Source: Fictibacillus norfolkensis (lineage in GTDB: Bacteria; Bacillota; Bacilli; Bacillales; Fictibacillaceae). Taken from it: a DNA stretch of 64,000 bases. The notes beneath the pieces were generated by a model, which worked only from the letters and a program-made list of their open reading frames with translations, was not told the origin of the DNA and did not search any database. The DNA lies in assembly GCF_014836645.1 (NCBI RefSeq), contig NZ_JACSQM010000004.1, positions 186,001 through 250,000 on the forward strand, in the 5' to 3' direction. Numbering within the stretch: position 1 is the first letter of the stretch; each line of letters starts with the position of its first letter. Shown here piece by piece: positions 8,500 through 15,716 of the stretch. The position numbers were made by a program, and so were the translations under genes.

Positions 8500-8763
8500 A
8501 AAACTCCCAGTCCTAAATATAAAGGACGGATGGGAGTGATCCGTGGTACCACCTTTGTTGGCATGATTGCTTGCCCGCTCAAGATGTCTTTATCGCAGAA
8601 CTGCGCCAGATTTCTCTAGACTGCTCCAGGGCAGGTTCAGTAATTCCTTTACGGTGAAATCTTGCAGCCTATGGATTTCACTCTCTAAACGGAGGAGATT
8701 ACGTACTAATCCCTTTCAACGCATTTATTTATTGGCCATAATTGGCATTTCTTTTATATTTTA
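8500..8763 (-). ncRNA. T-box riboswitch (proline) upstream of proI
   Basis: On the minus strand the conserved T-box AGGTGGTACCACGG (complement of 8541-8554) is followed by a terminator: CTCCCAGTCC (8504-8513) pairs with GGACGGATGGGAG (8525-8537), with a run of Ts in RNA sense at 8496-8503. Stem I lies between about 8580 and 8715. The specifier loop reads GAA-CCT, with CCT (proline codon) at 8633-8635 in complement, facing the GTAAT/ATTAC helix. Proline specificity fits the downstream gene. Uncharged tRNA-Pro should stabilise the antiterminator. Confidence 0.9.
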
Positions 8764-8769
8764 AAAAAC

Positions 8770-8799
8770 ATTATGCTATGATTTCTATATGTATGTCAA
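8770..8799 (-). promoter_or_regulatory. Promoter of the T-box/proI transcript
   Basis: On the minus strand TTGACA (complement of 8794-8799) and CATAAT (complement of 8770-8775) are 18 bp apart. Transcription would begin near 8763, just before the T-box leader. Confidence 0.6.
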
Positions 8800-8825
8800 C
8801 TAGTTATTTTATTTTGGAGGAAAAG

Positions 8826-9803
8826 ATGACTCAAAAAACAGCAATTATCCCGATTACGCTTCCTACACCATTTGATGTAGGTCCTGTAAACTGTGTCCTC
8901 CTAAAAAGTGATGCGGTTACGCTTGTTGATTCCGGAGCAAAAACCGAAGAAAGCAGACAACAGCTCATCTCTATCCTTAAGGATCATGGACTCACTTTTA
9001 AAGATTTAGATCATTATATCTGTACCCACTACCACCCTGATCATGCGGGTCTATCAAAAGAGATCCAAGAGAGTGGTGTAGAGACCCTCATGCTTAGAGA
9101 AGCCGTTCCTTATGTTAGTGGCGACCGTGAATTTATTGAACAGGGAGAAACGTTTTATACCAATCTCTATCATTCTTTTGGGGTGCCAGATGCTCTTGGA
9201 AGAATAGAACTTATAAAGCTGCGGAAGTATCGTACGTTCTCAAGTGCGTTTGTTCCAGACACCCTGCCTTTACCTGGTGATGAAGTGCCTGGTCACGAGG
9301 GATTCACCTTTTTAAAGACGCCCGGACATGCCCCAGACCATCTTTCTCTCTATCATGAAGAAGACGGTCTCTTAATCGGTGGGGATGTGCTGCTGCCTCA
9401 TATTTCGTCTAATGCCCTGTTAGAACCGCCGGCTTTGAACGAAACCGAGCGGCCAAGAACATTGCTTCAATACCGAGAGACATTGCAATACCTATACACG
9501 CTGAACTTAAAAACAGTATACCCTGGACACGGCGAGCCCTTTACGAATGCAGCACAGTTGATCACAAAACGCTTACACGATCATACCGAGCGTGCAAAGA
9601 CGCTTGAACATCTGTTGAGCGATGAGCCGTTAACCGTTTTTGAACTGTGTAGACGTCTATTTCCAAAATTATATGAAAAGCAACTCGGATTAGTAGTTTC
9701 CGAAGTTGTGGGACACCTCGATCTGCTTCAATCAGAAGGAAGAGTGCGAGTAGAGGAAGAGAACAAGATATCACATTATCGGAGAACAGGAGTTATAAGA
9801 TGA
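8826..9803 (+). CDS. yqjP: Metallo-beta-lactamase-fold hydrolase (YqjP)
   Basis: A 325-residue cytoplasmic hydrolase. The MBL motif CTHYHPDHAGL (HxHxDH) lies near residue 78, with further ligands in LKTPGHAPDHLS, IGGDVLLPH and YPGHGEPF, followed by a C-terminal alpha-helical winged-helix-like domain (LFPKLYEKQLGLVVSEVVGHL). This is the glyoxalase II-like/YqjP subgroup; the substrate is unknown. The ATG at 8826 follows TTGGAGGAAAAG; an earlier in-frame start would fall within the proI promoter region. It overlaps yqjQ by 4 bp, so the two form an operon as in B. subtilis. Confidence 0.85.
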   Translation: MTQKTAIIPITLPTPFDVGPVNCVLLKSDAVTLVDSGAKTEESRQQLISILKDHGLTFKDLDHYICTHYHPDHAGLSKEIQESGVETLMLREAVPYVSGDREFIEQGETFYTNLYHSFGVPDALGRIELIKLRKYRTFSSAFVPDTLPLPGDEVPGHEGFTFLKTPGHAPDHLSLYHEEDGLLIGGDVLLPHISSNALLEPPALNETERPRTLLQYRETLQYLYTLNLKTVYPGHGEPFTNAAQLITKRLHDHTERAKTLEHLLSDEPLTVFELCRRLFPKLYEKQLGLVVSEVVGHLDLLQSEGRVRVEEENKISHYRRTGVIR

Positions 9804-10591
9804 GTACATTACAAAATAAAGTGGTGTTGATAACAGGAGCATCAGGGGGACTCGGCGCTCACCTTGCTATGGATGTGGCTAAAAAAGGAGCAACGCCCAT
9901 CCTTACTGCAAGAAGAGAAGATCAGCTAAAAGTGGTGCAGGAAGCGATCTTAAAAGCTACGAATGTAACAGCGCCTTATTATATTTTAGATGTTTCGAAC
10001 ACAGACAGCGTTGAGGAAGTTCTTTCAACGATCCTTAGTGAACATCAAAACATACATATTTTAGTGAATAACGCGGGTTACGGCATTTTTGAAGAGTTCG
10101 TTGATTCGCCATGGAGAAATATCGAAGGGATGTTTTCAACGAACGTTCTTGGGCTGATGGCTTGTACGAGAGCTGTTCTGCCTCATATGCTTCAAAGAGG
10201 AAGCGGCCATATCGTGAATATTGCTTCTCAGGCCGGTAAGATTTCAACGCCAAAATCCAGCGTGTACGCAGCAACGAAACATGCTGTGTTAGGATTCTCA
10301 AACGGGTTGCGTTTGGAAGTCGCACACAAAGGGGTAGACGTGACAACCATCAACCCTGGACCAATCGCAACCAACTTCTTTACACTTGCTGATCAGTCTG
10401 GCAATTACGTCAAAAACGTTCAAAAGCTAATGCTTCAGCCTTCGCATGTCTCAGACAAAATTGTTAAAGCGATGGAGCGTCCCGTTCGTGAGATCAACCT
10501 GCCATGGTGGATGAACGTAGGAAGTACCATGTATCAAGTGATGCCAAAATTGATCGAAACACTAGGCGGGAAATCGTTCAGACAGAAATAA
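9800..10591 (+). CDS. yqjQ: Short-chain dehydrogenase/reductase (YqjQ)
   Basis: A 263-residue classical SDR: nucleotide-binding LITGASGGLGAHLA at the N-terminus, LVNNAGYGIFEEF (NNAG), the catalytic Ser in VNIASQAG and the YAATKHAVLGFS motif (Tyr-x3-Lys). An Arg after the second strand (LTARREDQL) suggests preference for NADP(H). The substrate cannot be predicted. ATG 9800 overlaps the yqjP stop (ATGA), which implies translational coupling. The C-terminus has an amphipathic region (LPWWMNVGSTMYQVMPKLI) seen in DltE-like/YqjQ members. Confidence 0.85.
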   Translation: MSTLQNKVVLITGASGGLGAHLAMDVAKKGATPILTARREDQLKVVQEAILKATNVTAPYYILDVSNTDSVEEVLSTILSEHQNIHILVNNAGYGIFEEFVDSPWRNIEGMFSTNVLGLMACTRAVLPHMLQRGSGHIVNIASQAGKISTPKSSVYAATKHAVLGFSNGLRLEVAHKGVDVTTINPGPIATNFFTLADQSGNYVKNVQKLMLQPSHVSDKIVKAMERPVREINLPWWMNVGSTMYQVMPKLIETLGGKSFRQK

Positions 10592-10653
10592 GTTACGATA
10601 ATCTTATTATGTAAACAAAAATGAGAGTTATAAGACTTTTGGAGCTGGTGATG

Positions 10654-10758
10654 GAACTTGTGGATTGAAGCCAGAAACTCGTGGATTACAGTCCGAAACT
10701 CATGGATTACCGCTTAAAATCTCATCGATCACAGTCCAAACTTCTCACACCAGCATCG
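10654..10758 (+). repeat. Five imperfect 21-bp tandem repeats
   Basis: Units begin at 10654, 10675, 10696, 10717 and 10738. Units 2 and 3 start AAACTCGTGGATTAC and AAACTCATGGATTAC; unit 4 reads AAATCTCATCGATCACAG; units 1 and 5 are more divergent. The period is kept exactly over 105 bp. The array fills the space between yqjQ and the terminator and has no ribosome site or plausible gene. Confidence 0.75.
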
Positions 10759-10760
10759 AA

Positions 10761-10803
10761 AAATAAGCAGGTTTCCTCACCAAAAGACGAAACCTGCTTA
10801 TTT
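10761..10803. terminator. Bidirectional terminator between yqjQ and yqzH
   Basis: A 15-bp perfect stem: AAATAAGCAGGTTTC (10761-10775) pairs with GAAACCTGCTTATTT (10789-10803), with A/T tracts on both sides. The yqzH stop codon lies in its right arm. Confidence 0.9.
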
Positions 10804-10998
10804 ATTTGTAAAATAGGCATACACAACGTCCTGAATAATGCTGTAAACTGCCTCATTTTGATCTTCCTCATGCATCTGGCGCAACACTTTTTCTTCTAGA
10901 TTTCTCCATTCTTCATCTGTTAATATACAGTCTTCTTCTTCCCATAAATAATTCTTTAACGATTGTTGGATCATTTTTCTTATCAATAAGCGGTTCAT
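10798..10998 (-). CDS. yqzH: YqzH-like small protein
   Basis: A 66-residue acidic protein starting MNRLLIRKMIQQSLKNYL and continuing EEEDCILTDEEWRNLEEKVL. It resembles YqzH of B. subtilis, a small uncharacterised family found beside the polY2 gene; the position next to uvrX here supports that. No signal peptide or membrane segment. The start ATG has GTGAAG upstream. It is divergent from uvrX across a 164-bp intergenic region that holds the LexA box. Function unknown. Confidence 0.65.
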   Translation of the reverse strand: MNRLLIRKMIQQSLKNYLWEEEDCILTDEEWRNLEEKVLRQMHEEDQNEAVYSIIQDVVYAYFTNK

Positions 10999-11079
10999 TT
11001 CTTCACCTGACTTTCCTTTTAAATCCTAGACTTTTGGCTCGAAAACGTCAATCTGCAAAATTTGCTGAAAAAATTACCA

Positions 11080-11109
11080 TTGTTATAAGAACATACATTC
11101 GGTTAAAAT
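11080..11109 (+). promoter_or_regulatory. Candidate promoter of uvrX
   Basis: TTGTTA (11080-11085) and TAAAAT (11104-11109) are 18 bp apart, with a LexA-type site just downstream and an imperfect one (GAAC-ATAC-ATTC, 11089-11100) inside the spacer. Confidence 0.45.
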
Positions 11110-11123
11110 GGGTATACATATAA

Positions 11124-11137
11124 AGAACAGATGTTCG
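11124..11137 (+). promoter_or_regulatory. LexA (SOS) box upstream of uvrX
   Basis: AGAACAGATGTTCG matches the Bacillus LexA consensus CGAAC-N4-GTTCG at all but the first base. It lies 26 bp before the uvrX start, as expected for repression relieved by DNA damage. Confidence 0.85.
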
Positions 11138-11162
11138 CTAATTGGTGAAAGGGGTATGTCGA

Positions 11163-12419
11163 ATGAACTATGATGAAATGCCTAAGCGTACGATCCTATG
11201 TATGGACATGAAAAGTTTTTATGCAAGCTGTGCTGCTGTTCGCTTAGGGTTAAATCCGCTGACATGTCATTTGGCAGTAGTAGGGGATACGGAAAGACAG
11301 GGAAGCGTTGTGCTTGCAGCATCACCAAGACTAAAGGCTGATTTTGGTATTCGAACAGGCAACCGTCTGTTTGAGATTCCAAAAAATAAAAACATTATCG
11401 TTGTAAACGCGCAGATGGCTTATTTCCTAGAAAGATCGATGGAGATTACGATGATGCTGCATCGATACGTTCCACCAGAGTCGATCCACACATATAGCGT
11501 GGATGAAAGCTTTCTTCAAGCTGACGGAACAGAAAGGTTATGGGGGAGCGCACAAGACCTTGCTGAGAGAATTCGCCGTGACATCTGGCGAGAGTTTGGA
11601 TTGCCGTGTGCGATCGGAATCGGTCCGAACATGCTCATGTCAAAGCTTTGTCTCGATCTTGACGCGAAGAAACAAGGAGTAGCGCAGTGGGGGTATGAAG
11701 ATGTGGAGAAGAAGTTATGGCCACTATCCCCGCTAAGCCAGATGTGGGGAATCGGATCAAGAGTAGAGCGGACTTTAAACAGGATGGGGATTGTAACAGT
11801 CGGTGACCTCGCGCATTATCCTCTCGAACTTTTAGAGAAGAAATTCGGGATCATGGGAAATCAACTCTATCATCATGCATGGGGCATCGATCTGTCTGAA
11901 ATCGGTGCGCCCATCATGCAAGGCCAGGTCAGCTACGGAAAAAGCCAGATTTTACTTCGGGACTATACGGATTTAACGGAGATCAAACATGTCATTTTGG
12001 AGATGTGTGAAGAAGTGGCTAGACGTGCGAGAAGAGCTAGAAAAGCGGGACGGACGATCAGTTTTGGATTAGGATACAGCAAAGATGAGGGTGGCGGCGG
12101 CTTTCATCGTTCTAAATCGATCAATCAGCCATCTAATATTACGATGGAGCTGTATGAAGTGTGTCTAGAGCTTCTTCAAACCTTTTATCGGGGAGAGACG
12201 GTGCGTAAGATTTCAATCGCTCTTTCTAACGTCTGTGAAGATACAGAAACACAGCTTACTTTGTTTTCTCTAGACCATCCAAAGAAAAGAAAGATCGGCT
12301 ATGTTATGGATGATATTCGGCAAAAATACGGCTCTAACTCTCTTCTGCGGGCTGTTTCTTACACAAAAGGAGGAACAGCCTTATACAGAAGCCGACTTTT
12401 AGGCGGACATAAAGCATAA
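11163..12419 (+). CDS. uvrX: Y-family DNA polymerase UvrX (YqjW, PolY2 type)
   Basis: A 418-residue error-prone polymerase of the UV-repair UvrX group. Palm motifs are ILCMDMKSFYASCAAVRLG (first metal Asp) and YSVDESFLQADG (catalytic Asp-Glu); the thumb helix-hairpin-helix lies near MWGIGSRVERTLNRMG. QLTLFS near residue 372 is a probable beta-clamp-binding motif. AAAGGGG precedes ATG 11163 by 8 bp; an in-frame TTG seven codons earlier lacks this spacing. The LexA box shows SOS control. A YolD-like gene follows 15 bp downstream, the standard uvrX-yolD pairing. It is separate in sequence and regulation from the DinB at 2892. Confidence 0.93.
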   Translation: MNYDEMPKRTILCMDMKSFYASCAAVRLGLNPLTCHLAVVGDTERQGSVVLAASPRLKADFGIRTGNRLFEIPKNKNIIVVNAQMAYFLERSMEITMMLHRYVPPESIHTYSVDESFLQADGTERLWGSAQDLAERIRRDIWREFGLPCAIGIGPNMLMSKLCLDLDAKKQGVAQWGYEDVEKKLWPLSPLSQMWGIGSRVERTLNRMGIVTVGDLAHYPLELLEKKFGIMGNQLYHHAWGIDLSEIGAPIMQGQVSYGKSQILLRDYTDLTEIKHVILEMCEEVARRARRARKAGRTISFGLGYSKDEGGGGFHRSKSINQPSNITMELYEVCLELLQTFYRGETVRKISIALSNVCEDTETQLTLFSLDHPKKRKIGYVMDDIRQKYGSNSLLRAVSYTKGGTALYRSRLLGGHKA

Positions 12420-12434
12420 GGGGGCGGAAGAACG

Positions 12435-12764
12435 GTGATTCGTGACAGAGGAACGATTAAGTGGACGGCGATGATGCTGCCGGAGCATGTGAAAATGTTA
12501 AGAGAGCATCAGGACGGTCTGGACTATGGAAGAAAGCCAGAGTTAGATGAACAAAAGTACGAAGAATTTAATGAGACAATCTGTGTTGCGATGGAAGAGA
12601 ACCAAGCGCTAAAATTTACGTATTTTGAAATAGGCAGGGCGCTCGTGCTTATAGGCCATGTGCATTATATAGACGAATATAAAAAAGAGTTAAGGGTGCT
12701 CGATGAAGAGAAAAGGATGCATATCTTAAAAGTGACTGATATTATGGACGTTGAATACGCATAG
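12435..12764 (+). CDS. yqjX: YolD-like family protein (YqjX)
   Basis: A 109-residue member of the YolD-like family, almost always found next to UvrX-type Y-family polymerases and predicted to act with them, perhaps like UmuD. The opening IRDRGTIKWTAMMLPEHV is the family signature, and the second half (YIDEYKKELRVLDEEKRMHILKVTDIMDVE) forms the conserved beta region. Translation begins at GTG 12435 after GGGGGCGGAAG. It shares the LexA-controlled transcript with uvrX and ends at a strong bidirectional terminator. Confidence 0.85.
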   Translation: MIRDRGTIKWTAMMLPEHVKMLREHQDGLDYGRKPELDEQKYEEFNETICVAMEENQALKFTYFEIGRALVLIGHVHYIDEYKKELRVLDEEKRMHILKVTDIMDVEYA

Positions 12765-12788
12765 ACACATAAGAAATATAGGCGTGAA

Positions 12789-12832
12789 AAAAACAGCAAA
12801 AACTAACACTGAAGATAGTTTTTGCTGTTTTA
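12789..12832. terminator. Bidirectional terminator between yqjX and the ZIP gene
   Basis: AAAACAGCAAAAACTA (12790-12805) pairs perfectly with TAGTTTTTGCTGTTTT (12816-12831). Confidence 0.9.
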
Positions 12833-13585
12833 TTATCCAAAGATTTGCGTCAAGTAAATCATGATCAAGAGCCCGGCAATAAAGGATAATGTAGCGGATC
12901 GAGCGTGACCATCACCATGGCTTTCAGGAATGAGTTCTTTATAGACGATAAAGAGCATGGCACCGGCTGCAAAGGAAAGGCCATAAGGTACAAGATTCTC
13001 TACATAAGATGTGAGCACATATCCAAGCAAAGCCGTAACGATCTCAACAGCACCTGTTAATGTTGCAATAAGGAAAGCCTTAAATCGATTCATATTTTGA
13101 TGAATGAGGAAAAGGGCTACTAACAGACCTTCTGGTGCGTTTTGAAGTCCGATCGCAAATGCGATCAAACCGCCTAGGCCTGTATTCTCACTAGCATAAC
13201 TAACCCCAACAGAAAGACCTTCCGGCAGGTTGTGCAACGTGATAGCAGCAATGACAAGAAACGCTTTAGCATCGATGCCCTTAAAAATCTTAGAATGATC
13301 AAGATCAACGTGCGGGACGAACCTTTCTAAAAGTAAGAGTGTTAAAGTACCGAGTGTGATACCAATCGTAAGTACCGTTAAGTTTGATAGTTCAAGAGCT
13401 TGAGGAATCAAGCTGAACGTTGAAGCAGCGACCATGATACCTGCGGTAAGAGCAAGCAGTATGTCGCGAAACCGGTGTGTTACCTGAGACCAGAAAAGAA
13501 CAGGCAGTGCACCAAAACCGGTTGCTAATGCAGATAAAACACTTCCAAATAAAGCAGCTTCCATTCTGTTACCCACCTTAGTCAA
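12833..13585 (-). CDS. ZIP-family divalent metal transporter
   Basis: A 250-residue inner-membrane protein with about eight helices. The ZIP signatures are HNLPEGLSVGV (fourth helix, metal-binding His and Glu) and ALGLQNAPEGL-like AIGLQNAPEGLLVAL (fifth helix), with a short His/Asp-containing stretch (PHVDLDHSK) in the loop between helices 3 and 4. It is of the GufA/ZupT type and should carry zinc or other divalent cations into the cytoplasm. It converges on yqjX and is divergent from the autolysin gene. The metal cannot be assigned by reading, and no obvious Zur or Fur box was seen upstream. Confidence 0.85.
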   Translation of the reverse strand: MTKVGNRMEAALFGSVLSALATGFGALPVLFWSQVTHRFRDILLALTAGIMVAASTFSLIPQALELSNLTVLTIGITLGTLTLLLLERFVPHVDLDHSKIFKGIDAKAFLVIAAITLHNLPEGLSVGVSYASENTGLGGLIAFAIGLQNAPEGLLVALFLIHQNMNRFKAFLIATLTGAVEIVTALLGYVLTSYVENLVPYGLSFAAGAMLFIVYKELIPESHGDGHARSATLSFIAGLLIMIYLTQIFG

Positions 13586-13710
13586 ATATCCAATTTTATA
13601 AAAATAGTCATATGGCTCTTTTAGTATACCGCCAAATCCTTTTTAATAGAAGTAAGCGCCATTTTCCTTTTTAAAAAGCGCTTCTATTGGAGAAATAAGA
13701 AGGTGACAAT

Positions 13711-15102
13711 TTGAAAGTCATAATCATTGACCCGGGCCATGGAGGTAATGATCCAGGAGCGGTAAACAAAGAGTATTTTGAAAAAAAATATAATCTGGCA
13801 ATCGCCAAAAAGATACAAGCTACTCTTCAAAACAACTATGAAGTGACGGTCGTCATGACTCGAACAGGTGATACAACCGTATCATTAGAAGAAAGAACAA
13901 ATCTAGCAAACAGCAAGAATGCAGAGCTGTTTGTTTCCATCCACCAGACCATCGGTGGAGGAGAAGGCTTCGGAAGCTACGTACATCCGCGTGCAGGTGC
14001 TGAAACGAAAAGGATACAAGGTGTTTTACATGCCTCAGTCGCGGCTGTTATGAGCAAGTACGGTGCGCGAGACAGAGGGCAAGAACAGGCTGATTTTCAC
14101 GTGCTTCGTGAAACGAAAAAGTCTGCTCTCTTATTAGAAGTACTTTTCATGGATAATGAGAAAGATTTAGCTCTTTTAAAAAGAGAAGATTTTCAAAATG
14201 ACGTGTCTATAGCAGTTGCAAAAGGAATCGCACAAAGTCTTTCTCTTCCAAAAAAACAGGTACAGATTACACAAACACAAATCTTCAATGTGATCGCAGG
14301 TGCGTTTGAACAAAAAGAGAATGCGGTTGCTCGTGTTTCACTACTAGCGAAACAAAACGTTACAGCCTTTATTGACGAAATAAACAGCGGAAACAAAACC
14401 TATTACAGAGTTCAAGCCGGAGCTTTTCAGAATAGAGAATACGCAGAGAATTTTGCTAAAAAGATACGTTCAGAAGGTGTCACAGATGCTTATGTGGTAG
14501 AGAAAACGCCCCTAGTCCAGGAACCACCAAAGCCAAATCCGGAACCGCCAAAACCAGCGCCTCCAAAGGGCTTAACGATACAAGGATCATCGTTGCTATC
14601 TGCAGAAGAGATGGATCAATTTGTAAAGAAAGTCAATCCGAACGCGCCATCTGTAGCTGCTCTTTATGTTCAGATCGGACAAGTATACGGGATCAGAGGG
14701 GATGTAGCATTCGCTCAGGCCATTCAAGAAACAGGGTACTTCCGTTTTGAAGGCAGCGTCAAGGCTTCTCAGAATAACTATGCAGGAATCGGTGCGACAG
14801 GTAAGAACGAATCAGCCGTGTTTAAGACTCCCCAAGAAGGCGTTTTAGCACACATACAGCACTTGTTTGCTTATACGTCTGCACAGCCTCTACCTTCCCA
14901 ATATCCTCTCGTTGATCCTAGGTTTCAGTATGTCCAAAGAGGCAGTGCTGTGACTTGGGCGCAGCTGAACGGCAAATGGGCGATTCCAGGTACAACGTAC
15001 AGTACTATGATATTGAATATTTACAAAAAAATGCTAAATGAAGCGAGAATCCCGTTGCAAACAAGAATTAACTCTCTAAATGCAACGTTGAACGAGTTAT
15101 AA
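13711..15102 (+). CDS. Bifunctional peptidoglycan hydrolase: amidase_3, two SPOR-like repeats, glucosaminidase; no signal peptide
   Basis: A 463-residue autolysin. Residues 1-180 are an N-acetylmuramoyl-L-alanine amidase (zinc ligands His10 in DPGHGG, Glu24 and His78 in SIHQT; catalytic Glu143 in LLEVLF). Residues 190-265 hold two SPOR-like repeats (FNVIAGAFEQKENA and YRVQAGAFQNREYA) that bind glycan. A proline-rich linker (270-286) leads to an endo-beta-N-acetylglucosaminidase domain (about 300-455, catalytic Glu near 340 in FAQAIQETGY). There is no signal peptide, as in B. subtilis CwlC, which is made in the mother cell and acts when it lyses; a similar late role is inferred. Start is TTG 13711 after AAGGTGAC. 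The His motif lacks the usual Asn. Confidence 0.85.
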   Translation: MKVIIIDPGHGGNDPGAVNKEYFEKKYNLAIAKKIQATLQNNYEVTVVMTRTGDTTVSLEERTNLANSKNAELFVSIHQTIGGGEGFGSYVHPRAGAETKRIQGVLHASVAAVMSKYGARDRGQEQADFHVLRETKKSALLLEVLFMDNEKDLALLKREDFQNDVSIAVAKGIAQSLSLPKKQVQITQTQIFNVIAGAFEQKENAVARVSLLAKQNVTAFIDEINSGNKTYYRVQAGAFQNREYAENFAKKIRSEGVTDAYVVEKTPLVQEPPKPNPEPPKPAPPKGLTIQGSSLLSAEEMDQFVKKVNPNAPSVAALYVQIGQVYGIRGDVAFAQAIQETGYFRFEGSVKASQNNYAGIGATGKNESAVFKTPQEGVLAHIQHLFAYTSAQPLPSQYPLVDPRFQYVQRGSAVTWAQLNGKWAIPGTTYSTMILNIYKKMLNEARIPLQTRINSLNATLNEL

Positions 15103-15148
15103 TAAACCGTGTGATTCACGAGTGTTTCTTCTTAAACAGGAAAAAATA

Positions 15149-15190
15149 AGGCTTCGCATGGGATTGGATTTCATGCGAAGCCCTTAATTT
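15149..15190 (+). terminator. Terminator after the autolysin gene
   Basis: GGCTTCGCATG (15150-15160) pairs with CATGCGAAGCC (15172-15182), followed by CTTAATTT. Confidence 0.65.
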
Positions 15191-15236
15191 ATTACAAAAT
15201 CATCATAATCGTGTGGTCTCGAAAAAGCATGCATCC

Positions 15237-15281
15237 TAGTGCGGTGCGCAGATCACGTCACCACACTATTGTTGTTTTTAG
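15237..15281 (+). terminator. Second terminator-like hairpin in the 15.1-15.4 kb gap
   Basis: TAGTGCGGTG (15237-15246) pairs with CACCACACTA (15259-15268) with one C-A mismatch, followed by TTGTTGTTTTT. It may back up the upstream terminator or end a short transcript. No gene is visible between 15103 and 15374. Confidence 0.45.
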
Positions 15282-15374
15282 TAGTTTTCAACTCACTCTG
15301 TTGGCTTTTTGCAGTAAGGAAGAATTAGCCAAATAGGAGTTCGGTGTAATAAGATAATAATAAGAGCAATAAGA

Positions 15375-15629
15375 TTAAGATTTACAGCTTGCAAATAGTC
15401 CGGAAGAAAGTATCTTTTCTTTTAGCTCAGTATTAGGTGGATCGCAAATAAATTCAACAAAATCCTCTGGATAGATAGACAACGCGATGATACCGAGAAA
15501 GCTCTTTCCGTCAGCTGTTCGATCTCCTTTTTGTAGATAGATGGATTCTGTAAAACTGCCTGTTATTTCAACAAGTTTAGCAGCACGTTCTGCATAAATA
15601 GGGTGAGTTGCTTTTACGATCATACTCAA
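15375..15629 (-). CDS. HPr-fold protein lacking the phospho-histidine (Crh-like)
   Basis: An 84-residue protein that aligns with HPr over its length. The HPr active-site loop (GIHARPA) is replaced here by IYAERAA, putting Tyr12 at the His15 position and losing the Arg-Pro pair, so transfer of phosphate from PEP via enzyme I should be impossible. The regulatory serine region is kept (GKSFLGIIAL; Ser43 at the Ser46 position), as in Crh, so HPr-kinase phosphorylation and a regulatory role are possible. A ribosome site (AAGGAGGTT) precedes the ATG. It lies back to back with the VTT membrane gene. Inference: regulatory, not transport. Confidence 0.7.
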   Translation of the reverse strand: MSMIVKATHPIYAERAAKLVEITGSFTESIYLQKGDRTADGKSFLGIIALSIYPEDFVEFICDPPNTELKEKILSSGLFASCKS

Positions 15630-15716
15630 TAACCTCCTTTGCCAATCACACTATGTATGGATATGTGCATAAGAAGGAAAAATGCTAACTAAATGAAACT
15701 TTCACATGGAGGAAAC

